Assembly: GCA_903832055.1 (NCBI GenBank) | Contig: CAILAC010000002.1 | Span: 124,001-188,000 of the forward strand | DNA length: 64,000 nt | Source: an uncultured Acidobacteriota bacterium | GTDB taxonomy: Bacteria; Acidobacteriota; Terriglobia; Terriglobales; Acidobacteriaceae | Direction of reading: 5' to 3' | In this document: one piece after another, positions 27,444-36,196 of the stretch | Layout: each line of letters begins with the position of its first letter | Position numbering within the stretch: the first letter of the stretch is position 1 | The notes under the pieces: generated by a model | The model's database searches: none | What the model saw: the letters and a program-made list of their open reading frames with translations, nothing else | Told to the model about the DNA's origin: nothing | Position numbers and translations under genes: made by a program

Positions 27444-28025
27444 CTACCGCAGCATCGCCTCGGCAGCGTCCAGTTCGACGACCGGCAGGTAGCCCAGTTT
27501 GCTCCAGAAGGCGGCAACGAGCGCCTGCGCCTCGGGGGAAGTGTGGCTGGTAATCCGGATAGGAATGGCCTGATCGGCTGTGGCTTCCTCTGAGAGCTGC
27601 TCTGCATTCACAGCAATTCCAATGCACTGGCTCGCTCGATAGGTGCAACTGGCCAGATCGGCGATTGAAAGGTTAGTCGTCGGCGTCGCAAACACAGTCT
27701 TCGGCGGAGCCATGCGGTCGAGCAGGCTAAAAATTTCCAGCTTTGACTCAAGCTCGTCTGGCACGCAGTCAATGGCCAGATCGGCCTCGCGCACGGCCTC
27801 TTCAACGGTGCGGGCAAAGCTTACAAGCGGCATCGCCTCCGGGCCAAGCGCCTCGCGCAGAGCCTCCTCAGCATGACGCAGGCTGGCCGGCATCACATCC
27901 TCCAGCACCACCCTGAATCCGGCGCGGGCAGCGTGAAAAGCCAGCCGCCTGCCGAGAGGGCCAGCGCCTATCACTGCGACTGTGATGACTGATTCAGTCA
28001 AGCCGGGGACCTTTTTGCGAGCCAA
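27444..28025 (-). CDS. Stand-alone 3-hydroxyacyl-CoA dehydrogenase-type NAD-binding domain, catalytic His missing
   Basis: The 193-residue protein has the dinucleotide-binding start VAVIGAGPLGRRLAFHAARAGF and follows the HAD N-domain pattern through ADLAIDCVPDELESKLEIFSLLD and VFATPTTNLSIADLA. It lacks the C-terminal dimerisation domain. Where the 3-hydroxybutyryl-CoA dehydrogenase in this same window has IGMHFFNP, with the catalytic His, this one has IGIAVNAE, so Ala138 replaces His. It is unlikely to be an active dehydrogenase; NAD(H) binding may remain. It lies between the permease pair and a 60-residue protein gene, all on the minus strand. Confidence 0.7.
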   Translation of the reverse strand: MARKKVPGLTESVITVAVIGAGPLGRRLAFHAARAGFRVVLEDVMPASLRHAEEALREALGPEAMPLVSFARTVEEAVREADLAIDCVPDELESKLEIFSLLDRMAPPKTVFATPTTNLSIADLASCTYRASQCIGIAVNAEQLSEEATADQAIPIRITSHTSPEAQALVAAFWSKLGYLPVVELDAAEAMLR

Positions 28026-28040
28026 AGTGAGCAGTGGCGG

Positions 28041-28223
28041 TTACTTTGCGGCCAGCGCGTCAAGCACATCCTGCGCGCTAGGCTTGGCCTGCGCCAGGTG
28101 AGCAGAAACCAGCGCTCGCTCATCGTCATCCAGCGTCGCCACTCCGGTAAGAATACGGCGCAGCGTCACCGACACATCGTCAATGTAGTTCATCAGGCGG
28201 ATTGCTTCTCCGGAAAGCGGCAT
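28041..28223 (-). CDS. Small conserved-looking helical protein, 60 residues
   Basis: The ATG at 28223 is preceded by AGAGGGAA at a good distance. The 60-residue product, starting MPLSGEAIRLMNYIDDVSV, is predicted helical, without membrane segment or cysteine. The frame is open upstream through the opposite part of the glycosidase gene, but only this start has a ribosome binding site. It lies 15 bp before the Rossmann-domain gene on the same strand and 78 bp after the glycosidase stop, suggesting a small operon. No function can be assigned. Confidence 0.6.
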   Translation of the reverse strand: MPLSGEAIRLMNYIDDVSVTLRRILTGVATLDDDERALVSAHLAQAKPSAQDVLDALAAK

Positions 28224-28300
28224 GGTCAGTTCCCTCTTCTTCTTGAAATGCTGATTCCATTGTCTGCGTTCAGGGTTGGCAGTGTAAAGGCGGCCGCAGC

Positions 28301-30004
28301 CTATTGCAGTAGCTGGATCAAAGCGACTCCCTGCCGAGGGAGCGAGAGTTCCATCCTGGCGACGCCATTCGTGACACGCACAGGATATGAGCCTACCGTC
28401 TCCTCCAGTGCCCCGGCGGCTTCGAGCTTCTTCTGCTGCTCGGGCGTCGGCTGCGCCGGACTGCCCATCTGCAGCCAAACCGCATAGGCATTACTGTGGT
28501 TGGCGTCCATGCGAAACTCTCGCGCACTCACCGACTCGCCGGAAAGACCGATGACCTTCAGCTCGATCTGCGCTTCCGGCGCCGCCACATCGTCGTCATG
28601 GTAATTCCAGGCGAGAATGCTCAACTCGGTATGCGCGCCACTGGCTGCAATGTCGCGGACTGTGGCCACGGCATTCACATCCGGAGAGCCGACCACGCTC
28701 TCCTGCACGATGTCGTCAAGCGGGATCGCTGCTGAGCTATCCGTCTTGAGCCAGTTGCCGCCCAGCATGCCCAACATGCGAAAGACATTGAGCACCGGCT
28801 TGTCGATACCGTTGGTGGCCAGTTCGCGAAACCCTGCGAATGGGGTCTGGTCTTCAAATTCAAATGCCCAGGTGACTGAACCCTCGACCGTCAAGCCGTA
28901 CTTGCGCGCCAGTTCATAGGTGCGCATCGTCGCCTCGGCGACGCTCACGCCGTAGAGCGGACCGTTGCGGTAGCCATTGGCAGCGCCCTTGCAGGCGGCG
29001 CAGCCCTCAGGGTCACTTTCGCCCAGTAAGATTGGCGTTTTGCGCCACTCCGGGTACGATGCGATGACCCGCATCCCGCGTTCGACGGCGCGCAACTGGT
29101 GGCCGATATCCATGCGAACGTGCCCATCAACGTGCGCAGGACGCCCCTTGGGGTGATAGGTGATGAAATCAAGCGGCGCGCCGATTGCGCCTGTGGCCGC
29201 ATTCATGCCATGGGCGCAATGCTCCAGGAACTGCCGCAGAAACGCTTCGCCGTGACTTGATGCAATGCCTGTCACCTCCGGCCCGCCCACGCGCGCCTGG
29301 GGCAGCACCGCGCGGATTGCCTGCGCGGTCACGTCGTACAGGTGGTCGTATTCCTCCGCAGTGCCGTGCCAGTACGGAACGTCCGGTTCATTCCAGACTT
29401 CCCACATCCAGCCGTCGATTTGTGCGCCATACCGGGATTTGAGGTGCTCGGTATAGGCGTGGATGAGTTTGCCCCACTTTTCGTAGTCTTTTGGCGGATA
29501 CGTCCAGCCGGTGAAGACGTCTCCCTTGGGAAAATCGTGGCGGTAGGGCGTTGGGTGCGTCGAAAGCGCCTCCGGCATGAAGCCAATCTCCACCAGAGGC
29601 CGCACATGCGCTGCCACCATCGCGTCGAAGATGCGGTCCGTAATCGTCCAGTCATAGATCGCAGTGCCGTCGGGATTCTCCCTGTAGACATTGGTCGAAC
29701 CCCACTTCAGCGAGCCCTGCCCATCCCCGGTGGTGAGCAGGTTGTGGGGGCGAAAGTAGACCGGAACCGGGCTCAATTGGCTCAGTTCCCCCAGCAGCTT
29801 CTGGCCGTTTGGCGCGTAGAGATAGTTCGGTTCATCCGCGCCAAAAAAGTTCCACAGCGGCTTGTAAGGCTCGGCCGGCTGATCAGCATGCACCGTAACC
29901 ACAACCGGCCTGGGCGTCTGCGCCCCCGCGGGAATGAGCGCAGCGATGATTTGCAGCGTGATGATAGAAATCACAACGAAGAGTCGGCGGACAAAATGAG
30001 ACAT
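28301..30004 (-). CDS. Secreted GH39-like glycoside hydrolase (beta-xylosidase type)
   Basis: The ATG at 30004 follows GGGAGTCTCG and gives 567 residues with a signal peptide (LFVVISIITLQIIAALIPAGAQ). The catalytic domain is a GH39-like TIM barrel: WMWEVWNEPDVPYW near 205 carries the acid/base Glu in the WNEP motif, and ILLGESDPEGC near 340 provides the likely nucleophile. A C-terminal beta-sandwich (about 420-567) fits GH39 xylosidases. GH39 enzymes act on xylosides or iduronides; the substrate here is not known. It is expected in the periplasm or outside the cell. Confidence 0.82.
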   Translation of the reverse strand: MSHFVRRLFVVISIITLQIIAALIPAGAQTPRPVVVTVHADQPAEPYKPLWNFFGADEPNYLYAPNGQKLLGELSQLSPVPVYFRPHNLLTTGDGQGSLKWGSTNVYRENPDGTAIYDWTITDRIFDAMVAAHVRPLVEIGFMPEALSTHPTPYRHDFPKGDVFTGWTYPPKDYEKWGKLIHAYTEHLKSRYGAQIDGWMWEVWNEPDVPYWHGTAEEYDHLYDVTAQAIRAVLPQARVGGPEVTGIASSHGEAFLRQFLEHCAHGMNAATGAIGAPLDFITYHPKGRPAHVDGHVRMDIGHQLRAVERGMRVIASYPEWRKTPILLGESDPEGCAACKGAANGYRNGPLYGVSVAEATMRTYELARKYGLTVEGSVTWAFEFEDQTPFAGFRELATNGIDKPVLNVFRMLGMLGGNWLKTDSSAAIPLDDIVQESVVGSPDVNAVATVRDIAASGAHTELSILAWNYHDDDVAAPEAQIELKVIGLSGESVSAREFRMDANHSNAYAVWLQMGSPAQPTPEQQKKLEAAGALEETVGSYPVRVTNGVARMELSLPRQGVALIQLLQ

Positions 30005-30070
30005 CGAGACTCCCAAGATAAGTTTTCGGGGAGCCAGATGGGCGGCTCCCCGGACAGCAGCGATATTACT

Positions 30071-30676
30071 TCAGGCGCCGTCATCGAAAGAAACGACCAG
30101 CCCACGTCGGAATAAAATCGTTCCCTCCTCGAAGCCCTTACCGATGAAATCAAAGCCGCACTTCTCCAGCACTCGAATCGATCCGCGCAGATGAGGAAAT
30201 GTCTGTGCGATGAACGCGCTGATTGTCCGCCGTGTTTGCAGCCACGGCAGCATCGCCATCACCGCCTCTGCCGCGAAGCCCTGGCGCTGCCACGCCGGCA
30301 GCAGACCATAGCCAATCTCTGCCTCACCGGTGATGGGATTCGGAAAAGCCGCGCCAATGCTGCCGATCAGTGTGCGCCCGCTGGCATGGCGCAGCATCAG
30401 GTAGCGGCACCAGCCGATTGCCTCGGCATCGGTCGCGATGAGTTTGAGCAGGTACTCGTAGACGTGCGGTTCCCAGTTTTCATGCGGCCAGGCATCGGGG
30501 ACTTCCGCATGAAGAATTTTGCCAAGATCGGCGCGAAAACCAGCATGATTGCTTTGCTGGCAGAGGAGAGACTCACGTGTGATCGCTACAAGCTCAAGTC
30601 GCGGAGTCTGCAGGTCTTCAAAATTTGTCGGAGAAATCTGAGGCAGAGCTATTTCATTTGCCTGAATTCGATTCAT
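30071..30676 (-). CDS. GNAT family N-acetyltransferase (RimJ/RimL type)
   Basis: The ATG at 30676 follows GAAAGAGAG and gives 201 residues. The sequence fits the RimJ/RimL-like acetyltransferase group: the N-terminal TPRLELVAITRESL, IGWCRYLMLRHASGRTLIGSIGAAF, EAEIGYGLLPAWQRQGFAAEAVMAMLPWL as the acetyl-CoA-binding region (Q/R-x-x-G-x-A), and SIRVLEKCGFDFIGKGFEEG near the end. These enzymes transfer acetyl groups to protein N-termini or small amines; the substrate is unknown. It is a single gene between the glycosidase and mntH. Confidence 0.85.
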   Translation of the reverse strand: MNRIQANEIALPQISPTNFEDLQTPRLELVAITRESLLCQQSNHAGFRADLGKILHAEVPDAWPHENWEPHVYEYLLKLIATDAEAIGWCRYLMLRHASGRTLIGSIGAAFPNPITGEAEIGYGLLPAWQRQGFAAEAVMAMLPWLQTRRTISAFIAQTFPHLRGSIRVLEKCGFDFIGKGFEEGTILFRRGLVVSFDDGA

Positions 30677-30879
30677 GTCGCTCTCTTTCAAAGTATCCGG
30701 CTAACCGGAGATTGAACTCGAAAATCGGCGCAGCCATAGCTCCGCCCCTGGGCGGCTGGCCGAGCCAAGAACAGGCGAGATTTAGCGAGAGACGATCATA
30801 GGCGATGCCGGAATATTAGCACGCTGCCTGCCAACAAGGGCACCACAAAGGGCCCACAAACGACGCCGACCTGCGTGGC

Positions 30880-32262
30880 CTATTTGCCCGAAAATATCTG
30901 AATCAGCAGCCAAGCATTCAGCCCGGCGATGACCACCGCCACCGTCCAGGCGAGCACCTTGAGCCACGCCGCGTTCACAAACTGCCCCATCTTGCGCCGG
31001 TCACTTGTAAAGGCGACCAAGGGAAACACTGCGAAACTCAACTGCATGCTCAGGATCACCTGGCTCAGGATGAGCAGGCGCGCCGTGCCGTGTTCGCCGT
31101 AAATCGCGACGACGATGATTGTGGGGATGATCGCCGCCAACCGCGTCACGAGGCGGCGCACCCACTGCGGAAGCCTCATCTTCAAAAAGCCATCCATCAC
31201 CACCTGCCCGGCAAGCGTGCCGGTAAGCGTTGAATTCTGCCCCGAAGCGAGCAAAGCAATCGCAAACATCGCGCTCGCGCCGGTTACACCAAGCAGGGGC
31301 GAAAGCAGTTTGTACGCATCCTCGATCTCGGCGACCTCGGTATGACCATTGCGGTTGAAGACAGCCGCCGCGACGATGAGGATCGCCGCGTTCACAAACA
31401 GTGCCATGGTCAGCGCCACCGCCGAATCAACGTTGGCAAACCGAATCGCCTCGCGCTTCCCCGCTGTCGTGCGCGGGTAGTTGCGCGTCTGCACCAGCGC
31501 CGAATGAAGGTAAAGATTGTGCGGCATCACCGTCGCGCCGAGAATGCCGATGCCGATGTAAAGCATCTCAGGGTTGCCCAGCAGCATCCTCGAAGGCACA
31601 AAAAGGTCATGCAGAATCGGGGCAAATTCAGGCCGCGAAAGCAGTATCTCCACACCAAAAAGCGCAGCAATCGTCCCGATAAGCACGATCACGAGCGCCT
31701 CAAGATAGCGGAAGCCGCGATTTTGCAGCAGCAGTATCACCAGCACATCAAGGCTCGTAATCAGCACTCCCGCCATCAGCGGAATATGGAAAAGCAGTTG
31801 CAGCGCGATGGCCGAGCCAATCACTTCGGCAAGGTCGCAGGCTCCGATGGCGATTTCAGCAATGACCCAGAGGCCAATCGTTACTGGACGGCTGTAGTGG
31901 GCGCGGCAGGCCTGGGCGAGATCCTGTTCAGTGGCGACGCCGAGCTTGATGGAGAGGCTCTGCAGCAGGATGGCCATCAGGTTGGAAAGCATGATTACAA
32001 ACAGCAGCGTATAACCGTACCGCGAACCAGCCGCCAGATCCGTCGCCCAGTTCCCCGGATCCATGTAGCCAACGGAGATTAGAAACCCTGGCCCGACAAA
32101 TCCCAGCAATCTGCGCCACATTTGCGGCGAGCGCGAAACACGTACCGAGGCGAAGGAATCCGGACCGAGAGCGCCGGACAGCGTCGTTCGCCGCCCCTCC
32201 TCTGCCTGGTTTTCTGAAGCGGGTCTTTCAACCGCACTTTCGCCTGTAATCTGTGTCGCCAT
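30880..32262 (-). CDS. mntH: Nramp-type manganese/divalent metal transporter MntH
   Basis: MntH is a proton-coupled Mn2+ (and Fe2+) importer. The protein has about 11 membrane helices. The helix-1 metal-binding motif MDPGNWATD is present, as is the helix-6 motif [13 protein letters not shown], and [19 protein letters not shown] in helix 3. The ATG at 32262 (460 residues, [11 protein letters not shown]) is preferred; a TTG 30 bp upstream is also in frame. The first 50 residues are hydrophilic and not conserved. The gene lies downstream of an mntR-like regulator on the same strand, with an inverted repeat in the 88-bp gap. Confidence 0.95.
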   Translation of the reverse strand: MATQITGESAVERPASENQAEEGRRTTLSGALGPDSFASVRVSRSPQMWRRLLGFVGPGFLISVGYMDPGNWATDLAAGSRYGYTLLFVIMLSNLMAILLQSLSIKLGVATEQDLAQACRAHYSRPVTIGLWVIAEIAIGACDLAEVIGSAIALQLLFHIPLMAGVLITSLDVLVILLLQNRGFRYLEALVIVLIGTIAALFGVEILLSRPEFAPILHDLFVPSRMLLGNPEMLYIGIGILGATVMPHNLYLHSALVQTRNYPRTTAGKREAIRFANVDSAVALTMALFVNAAILIVAAAVFNRNGHTEVAEIEDAYKLLSPLLGVTGASAMFAIALLASGQNSTLTGTLAGQVVMDGFLKMRLPQWVRRLVTRLAAIIPTIIVVAIYGEHGTARLLILSQVILSMQLSFAVFPLVAFTSDRRKMGQFVNAAWLKVLAWTVAVVIAGLNAWLLIQIFSGK

Positions 32263-32309
32263 GGAAATGGGGGAAACCCCTGCCCTTAGCAAGAGTATGG
32301 CACAGATTG

Positions 32310-32323
32310 TTAACTATGGTTAA
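32310..32323. promoter_or_regulatory. Palindrome between mntR and mntH, candidate MntR operator
   Basis: TTAAC-TATG-GTTAA is a perfect 5-bp inverted repeat in an AT-rich patch upstream of mntH. Close by, at 32336-32344, GCTATGTTT is identical to one half of the E. coli MntR box. The neighbouring gene encodes a DtxR/MntR-type regulator, so a metal-responsive operator here is plausible; binding is inferred. Confidence 0.45.
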
Positions 32324-32350
32324 TTAAAATCTTTCGCTATGTTTATCTGA

Positions 32351-33025
32351 CTAAATCAGTGCCTTCTCAAGTTTGACCCAGACCCGTTCTGCTGCGGGAT
32401 GCCCCAGGGTTGTCGCGCCCTGATCGGTCTCGATAGCCACCGTCTGGTCATAGTTGCGGGCCACTACATGCACGTGGCTGTTGGGATTGATGCCCGACTG
32501 ATGCAAGAAGACGAGCAGACGCGGATCGCGCTCATACAGTGCGGCGACGACGTAATCGCCCCCCGGCTGACCCTCTGACAGGGGCAGCAGGCCGCGCTCG
32601 CGGCGCTGAGCCGGGCTCTCTGGCAGCACGGTGTTGCCGTGAGGGCAGGTGCCGTGTTCGCCGAGTTTTTCAATCAGTCGAGCCTCAAATGCCGGCGAGA
32701 CGGCGTGCTCCAGACGCTCCGCCTCAGCGTGAATCTGGTACCACTCCATGCCAAAAACCTCGCTCAGCATGCGCTCAATCAGATGATGCCTCAGCGCGGT
32801 TCGATACGCCGTCTCCTTGCCCGACGCAGTCAATCGGACGATTCCGTCCTCTTTTACATCGACAAATCCATCGCGCTTCAGCCGCTTGAGGGCCATCGTA
32901 ACCGCAGGCGCAGAAACCGAAAGCCAATGCGCAAGCGTCGCCGGAATGACGTGCAACCCCTCCGACTCAGCTTCGAGTATGGCCTTGAGATAGTCCTCTT
33001 TTGAAACGGTGATGGATTCAGTCAT
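32351..33025 (-). CDS. mntR: DtxR/MntR-family metal-dependent transcriptional regulator
   Basis: The 224-residue protein starts with a winged-helix domain (ITVSKEDYLKAILEAESEG, then LAHWLSVSAPAVTMALKRLKRDGFV as the recognition region). A dimerisation/metal-binding domain follows, with RHHLIERMLSEVFGM and HGTCPHGNTVLPE, the DtxR-family metal-ligand segment. The last 70 residues are a FeoA-like SH3 domain. Such proteins repress metal uptake genes when Mn2+ or Fe2+ is plentiful. It directly precedes mntH, supporting a manganese role over iron. Confidence 0.88.
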   Translation of the reverse strand: MTESITVSKEDYLKAILEAESEGLHVIPATLAHWLSVSAPAVTMALKRLKRDGFVDVKEDGIVRLTASGKETAYRTALRHHLIERMLSEVFGMEWYQIHAEAERLEHAVSPAFEARLIEKLGEHGTCPHGNTVLPESPAQRRERGLLPLSEGQPGGDYVVAALYERDPRLLVFLHQSGINPNSHVHVVARNYDQTVAIETDQGATTLGHPAAERVWVKLEKALI

Positions 33026-33095
33026 AGCGCTACCAAATCATAGAGAAATTGAACGACTCTTGCGAATCGACTCCCTCCACTCCGCGAAATCTCGC

Positions 33096-33491
33096 TCAAA
33101 CATGGTCAGCAAACGCCCAGTTGTTTCCCAGGGTAAAGTTCGCCAGCGAGCAACAAACGATAGCAACGATATTTGCCGGCAAAGGTGGCAGATGTGCGCC
33201 GGTTACCAGCATCTGCATGAGGATGAGGTTGCCAAACATCGAGATTAGGCCGTTGGACAGATGAAAGCGCATCAGTTGTCTGAGCCTTGCACTCTCGTCG
33301 CGGCGGTCGCGCCAGGTGAAGTGGGTGTGCCAGAAAAAGTTATGCAGCAGCGTGAGTTCAATTGCCGCCGCAGATGCGTAGAGAAAGTGGCCGGCCATCC
33401 ATCGATTGAAGACGGCGAGGGCGGCCAGCTGCACCGCCATGCCCATGGCACCCACAACGTTGAACCTCAGCCAGCGCTGCAGCGCATTCAT
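33096..33491 (-). CDS. GtrA family membrane protein
   Basis: A 131-residue protein with four predicted membrane helices and the GtrA pattern: RWLRFNVVGAMGMAVQLAAL at the start, ELTLLHNFFWHTHFTW in the second helix region, and LANFTLGNNWAFAD at the end. GtrA-like proteins are thought to move polyprenyl-linked sugars across the membrane. The ATG overlaps the stop of the upstream CDP-alcohol phosphatidyltransferase gene by 4 bp (ATGA), so the two are translationally coupled. Confidence 0.9.
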   Translation of the reverse strand: MNALQRWLRFNVVGAMGMAVQLAALAVFNRWMAGHFLYASAAAIELTLLHNFFWHTHFTWRDRRDESARLRQLMRFHLSNGLISMFGNLILMQMLVTGAHLPPLPANIVAIVCCSLANFTLGNNWAFADHV

Positions 33492-34231
33492 GCGAGCGGC
33501 TCCTCGGCATAGAGCTGTGCGGTGTGGCGCAGTGTGAGTAAAATTGCGATCGCAAACATGCCTGAAGCCCCCATCGCACCTCCCAGGTCAAAAAGAAGCA
33601 TGCGGTGGCCAAAGATGCTTGCAAAAGGGCTGTGCAGCAGGGCGATGTTGCCGATGATCAGCAGAATACGCAGTTCCGTCGGTCCAAAGATGCCCATCGA
33701 GAGCTGAAAGTGCGAAAGCGTGTAGGTCGCAAGATAGCTTTCGCTCGACAGCAGCAGAAAAGCCACCAGCATTGCAACCGCAACCTGCCAATGCACAAAG
33801 CCGGAGCAGCCAAGCCCGCACAGCAGCGCCACGGCACCGAAGACATCCACCATGTGATCCACGTAAAATCCGAAGCGCGGTCTTTGCTGTTGGCGCACAC
33901 GGGCGAGCGTGCCATCCAGACTGTCGCCCAGCCAGTTGAGCGCAATACAAACGATGACGGCGAGCAGTGACCAGCGGTTGTATCGTGCGAGCCCGTAGAA
34001 GACTCCAGCAAGGATTTGGGCGGTCAGACCAAGCATGGTGAGGCGGTCAGAAGTCACCCATCGCGGCGCACGCTCGGCCATCCAGACCAACGCGCGCTTT
34101 TCAACCGCGGCAGTAAGTGCCTGGTTGACACGGTTTGCCGGCTTGAAAGCGCGGAGGCTGGCAATGCATGAACTGGTAGTGAGTGAATTGGTATTGCGTG
34201 GGCTATTGCTTGCAATCATCGTCGTTTGCAT
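33488..34231 (-). CDS. CDP-alcohol phosphatidyltransferase family protein
   Basis: The 247-residue protein contains the full family signature near residue 100: D-x2-DG-x2-AR-x8-G-x3-D-x3-D, seen as DSLDGTLAR followed by GFYVDHMVD. About six membrane helices follow from residue 60. The enzyme transfers a phosphatidyl or similar group from a CDP-activated donor to an alcohol; the acceptor is not known. GAAAGGAC precedes the ATG at 34231. It is the middle gene of a three-gene unit: 32 bp after the upstream secreted-protein gene and overlapping gtrA. Confidence 0.9.
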   Translation of the reverse strand: MQTTMIASNSPRNTNSLTTSSCIASLRAFKPANRVNQALTAAVEKRALVWMAERAPRWVTSDRLTMLGLTAQILAGVFYGLARYNRWSLLAVIVCIALNWLGDSLDGTLARVRQQQRPRFGFYVDHMVDVFGAVALLCGLGCSGFVHWQVAVAMLVAFLLLSSESYLATYTLSHFQLSMGIFGPTELRILLIIGNIALLHSPFASIFGHRMLLFDLGGAMGASGMFAIAILLTLRHTAQLYAEEPLA

Positions 34232-34263
34232 ACGGTTGTCCTTTCAAAGTGAGTGTTGGCTGT

Positions 34264-35091
34264 CTATTTGCGCACTGCTTCGCAGGCTGAGCGCAGAGTG
34301 AATTCAAGTGATTCGCGCGGAACACTTGAAACAAATGGCCGGACGGCCCAGTTAAAGGCTGATGGAATCGAGCGGCTGAGCGAGACCGATTCCACCTGAA
34401 TGTAGAGGCCGCCGTCGCGCTCCTCGTAGGTCCAATAGGTATTGAGCCGCCACAGGAATCCATGCTCCTCGGTTGAATTGAGAGCACGTTCGTTGATGGT
34501 CCCGGCAGAGTCGATTTCGTAAATCGCAACACTCCGCGATGTGCTGTAGCCGTCATGAGCATCGCGCCGGCCAAAGGTCACGTCGTACGTGGTGTCGAGC
34601 ACCACAGTCAGTACATGCCGCTGACGGACGCGCATCGATGCCAGCAGATGATCACCGTGTTGCGACAGCACTCTCGCTTGCAGTATTTGCGGAGAAAATC
34701 GCTGCGGATAGGCATTGAAATCCCGCAGCAATCGTTCAAAGTCTGCAGCTGTGGCTCCGGGTGCAAAAGCCGTGCCGCGCCAGTGATGCAGCAGCGCTCC
34801 GGAAAATTCGGCCGATGCGGAAGTCTCGACTCGCTCAATCGATGGCTCACCCGAACGCAGTCGTATCGCTTTTTGCGGCGAAAGGACTTCTCCGGCGAGG
34901 AAAGCGTCGTGCGACTGATGCTGCGCAAACAGCCGCGACTCAACCGCAGTGACGTAAGAGTTATAGGCCGAGACAGCCTGCGAAGTAGGCTCGGCAAAGC
35001 TGCGGCGCGCTGCGAAAAGCAAAATCGCGGAGATTAGCAGCCCGCAGAAGACGGAGAGTTTTCTTGAATCGAAAGTTTGGCGGTCGTTCAT
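34264..35091 (-). CDS. Secreted or membrane-anchored protein of unknown function, possibly START-like
   Basis: The ATG at 35091 gives 275 residues with an N-terminal hydrophobic segment (LSVFCGLLISAILLFAARRSFA) that may be a signal peptide or anchor. The rest is soluble. The pattern of strands (HVLTVVLDTTYDVTF, SRSVAIYEIDSAG, LNTYWTYEERDGGLYIQVESVSLS) and a final helix (RESLEFTLRSACEAVRK) suggests a START/SRPBCC-type lipid-binding fold. This is my reading of the pattern and not a domain match. It is first in a three-gene unit with the CDP-alcohol phosphatidyltransferase and gtrA, so a role in membrane lipid or glycan synthesis is possible. Confidence 0.65.
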   Translation of the reverse strand: MNDRQTFDSRKLSVFCGLLISAILLFAARRSFAEPTSQAVSAYNSYVTAVESRLFAQHQSHDAFLAGEVLSPQKAIRLRSGEPSIERVETSASAEFSGALLHHWRGTAFAPGATAADFERLLRDFNAYPQRFSPQILQARVLSQHGDHLLASMRVRQRHVLTVVLDTTYDVTFGRRDAHDGYSTSRSVAIYEIDSAGTINERALNSTEEHGFLWRLNTYWTYEERDGGLYIQVESVSLSRSIPSAFNWAVRPFVSSVPRESLEFTLRSACEAVRK

Positions 35092-35257
35092 GAATTGGAG
35101 ACTGCAACTTTGCCGCCCGGAAAACAATGCACCCGGTCTCATCTGAAAGCAGTCTGATTCTCACCGTGCAAGCTGCTGAATTCATGGAAATTATCTTGAG
35201 TTGTACATGCCTGGAAACTCTTGCACGAGGCATGACTTAGGTACACTTGGCTCAGAG

Positions 35258-36148
35258 ATGACAGAGTCACAGCAACCCGGACGCTATCGCTTCGGCGTAT
35301 TTGAAGCAGACGCAGCGACGGGGGAAATTCGCAGGCAGGGCCTTCGCATCAAGCTCAACGTGCAGCCGTTTCAGGTGCTGCTGATGCTGCTTGAACGACC
35401 CGGCGAAGTGCTGACTCGTGAGCAGATTTCGCGTGAGCTGTGGCCGGAAGGCACCTATGTCGACTACGAACACGGAGTCAATTCTGCCGTCAATCGCATC
35501 CGCGAGGCTCTGGGAGATCAGGCGAAGAATCCGCGGTTTATTGAAACACTGGCCAGGCGCGGCTACCGCTTTGTGGCTCCGGTGCAAAGGATTGACCATG
35601 AAGGCATTTCGACCGGCGCAGTGGAAGTCACAGTAACTGCAATTGCTGAGCCTCTGAGGGCTACGTCAGAAGAGGCTCAGCCGGGCTTTGCTGACCGATT
35701 TTTGGTTACCGCCGATGAACTCCCAAAGACGCCGCAACGCACCGTGCAGATACTTTTTGAGCTGCTGCAACTGATGTATGTGGGCTTTTATGTCGGCGCT
35801 CTCGCCAACCTGGCGGAGATTGAAGATCTCTTTTCAGCACTGCCAAAGGCCTCGGAAGCGCTGATCGTGCTGATCGTGACAGCGGCTCTACTGATTCCGG
35901 TAAGGACTTTCCTGTTCTTTGCAGTGCTGTTCCGTGCCCCTGGCTTTCGCGGCAGATACTTGCGCATCTGGCCGTTTCTGTTGCCGTTTGATGTGCTGTG
36001 GGCTCTCGCGCCCTTCCTGCTGCTGCACCACATGAACTTCGGCCTCGCCCTCGCCTGCGTCGCCCCACTCGTCTACGCGCCTTTTGCGCAGCGAGCACTC
36101 ATCCTCATGGGCGCAGGGGACGCCGCCCGGATTCCTCCGCCAGGATAG
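35258..36148 (+). CDS. CadC-like winged-helix protein with C-terminal membrane domain
   Basis: The ATG at 35258 gives 296 residues. Residues about 8-105 form an OmpR/CadC-type winged helix: YRFGVFEADAATGEIRR, LLMLLERPGEVLTREQISRELWPEG and VNRIREALGDQAKNPRFIETLARRGYRFVAPV. A linker of about 50 residues leads to four or five membrane helices (FELLQLMYVGFYVGALANL, ALIVLIVTAALLIPV, FLFFAVLFRAPG and others). No phosphorylation or sensor domain is seen. It is divergent from the three-gene membrane cassette across about 165 bp and is a reasonable candidate regulator of it, which is inference. Confidence 0.83.
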   Translation: MTESQQPGRYRFGVFEADAATGEIRRQGLRIKLNVQPFQVLLMLLERPGEVLTREQISRELWPEGTYVDYEHGVNSAVNRIREALGDQAKNPRFIETLARRGYRFVAPVQRIDHEGISTGAVEVTVTAIAEPLRATSEEAQPGFADRFLVTADELPKTPQRTVQILFELLQLMYVGFYVGALANLAEIEDLFSALPKASEALIVLIVTAALLIPVRTFLFFAVLFRAPGFRGRYLRIWPFLLPFDVLWALAPFLLLHHMNFGLALACVAPLVYAPFAQRALILMGAGDAARIPPPG

Positions 36149-36196
36149 GACGAGGGCAAAGGCTCGGGAAATGCGTTGCCTGATTTCTGACAGGTT

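Noticed and set aside
28224-28478. Upstream extension of the 60-residue protein
   Set aside because: It runs opposite in frame to the end of the glycosidase gene and has no start with a ribosome binding site; the 60-residue form does.
32293-32350. A manganese riboswitch ahead of mntH
   Set aside because: The gap is only 88 bp and shows no yybP-ykoY-like conserved helices.
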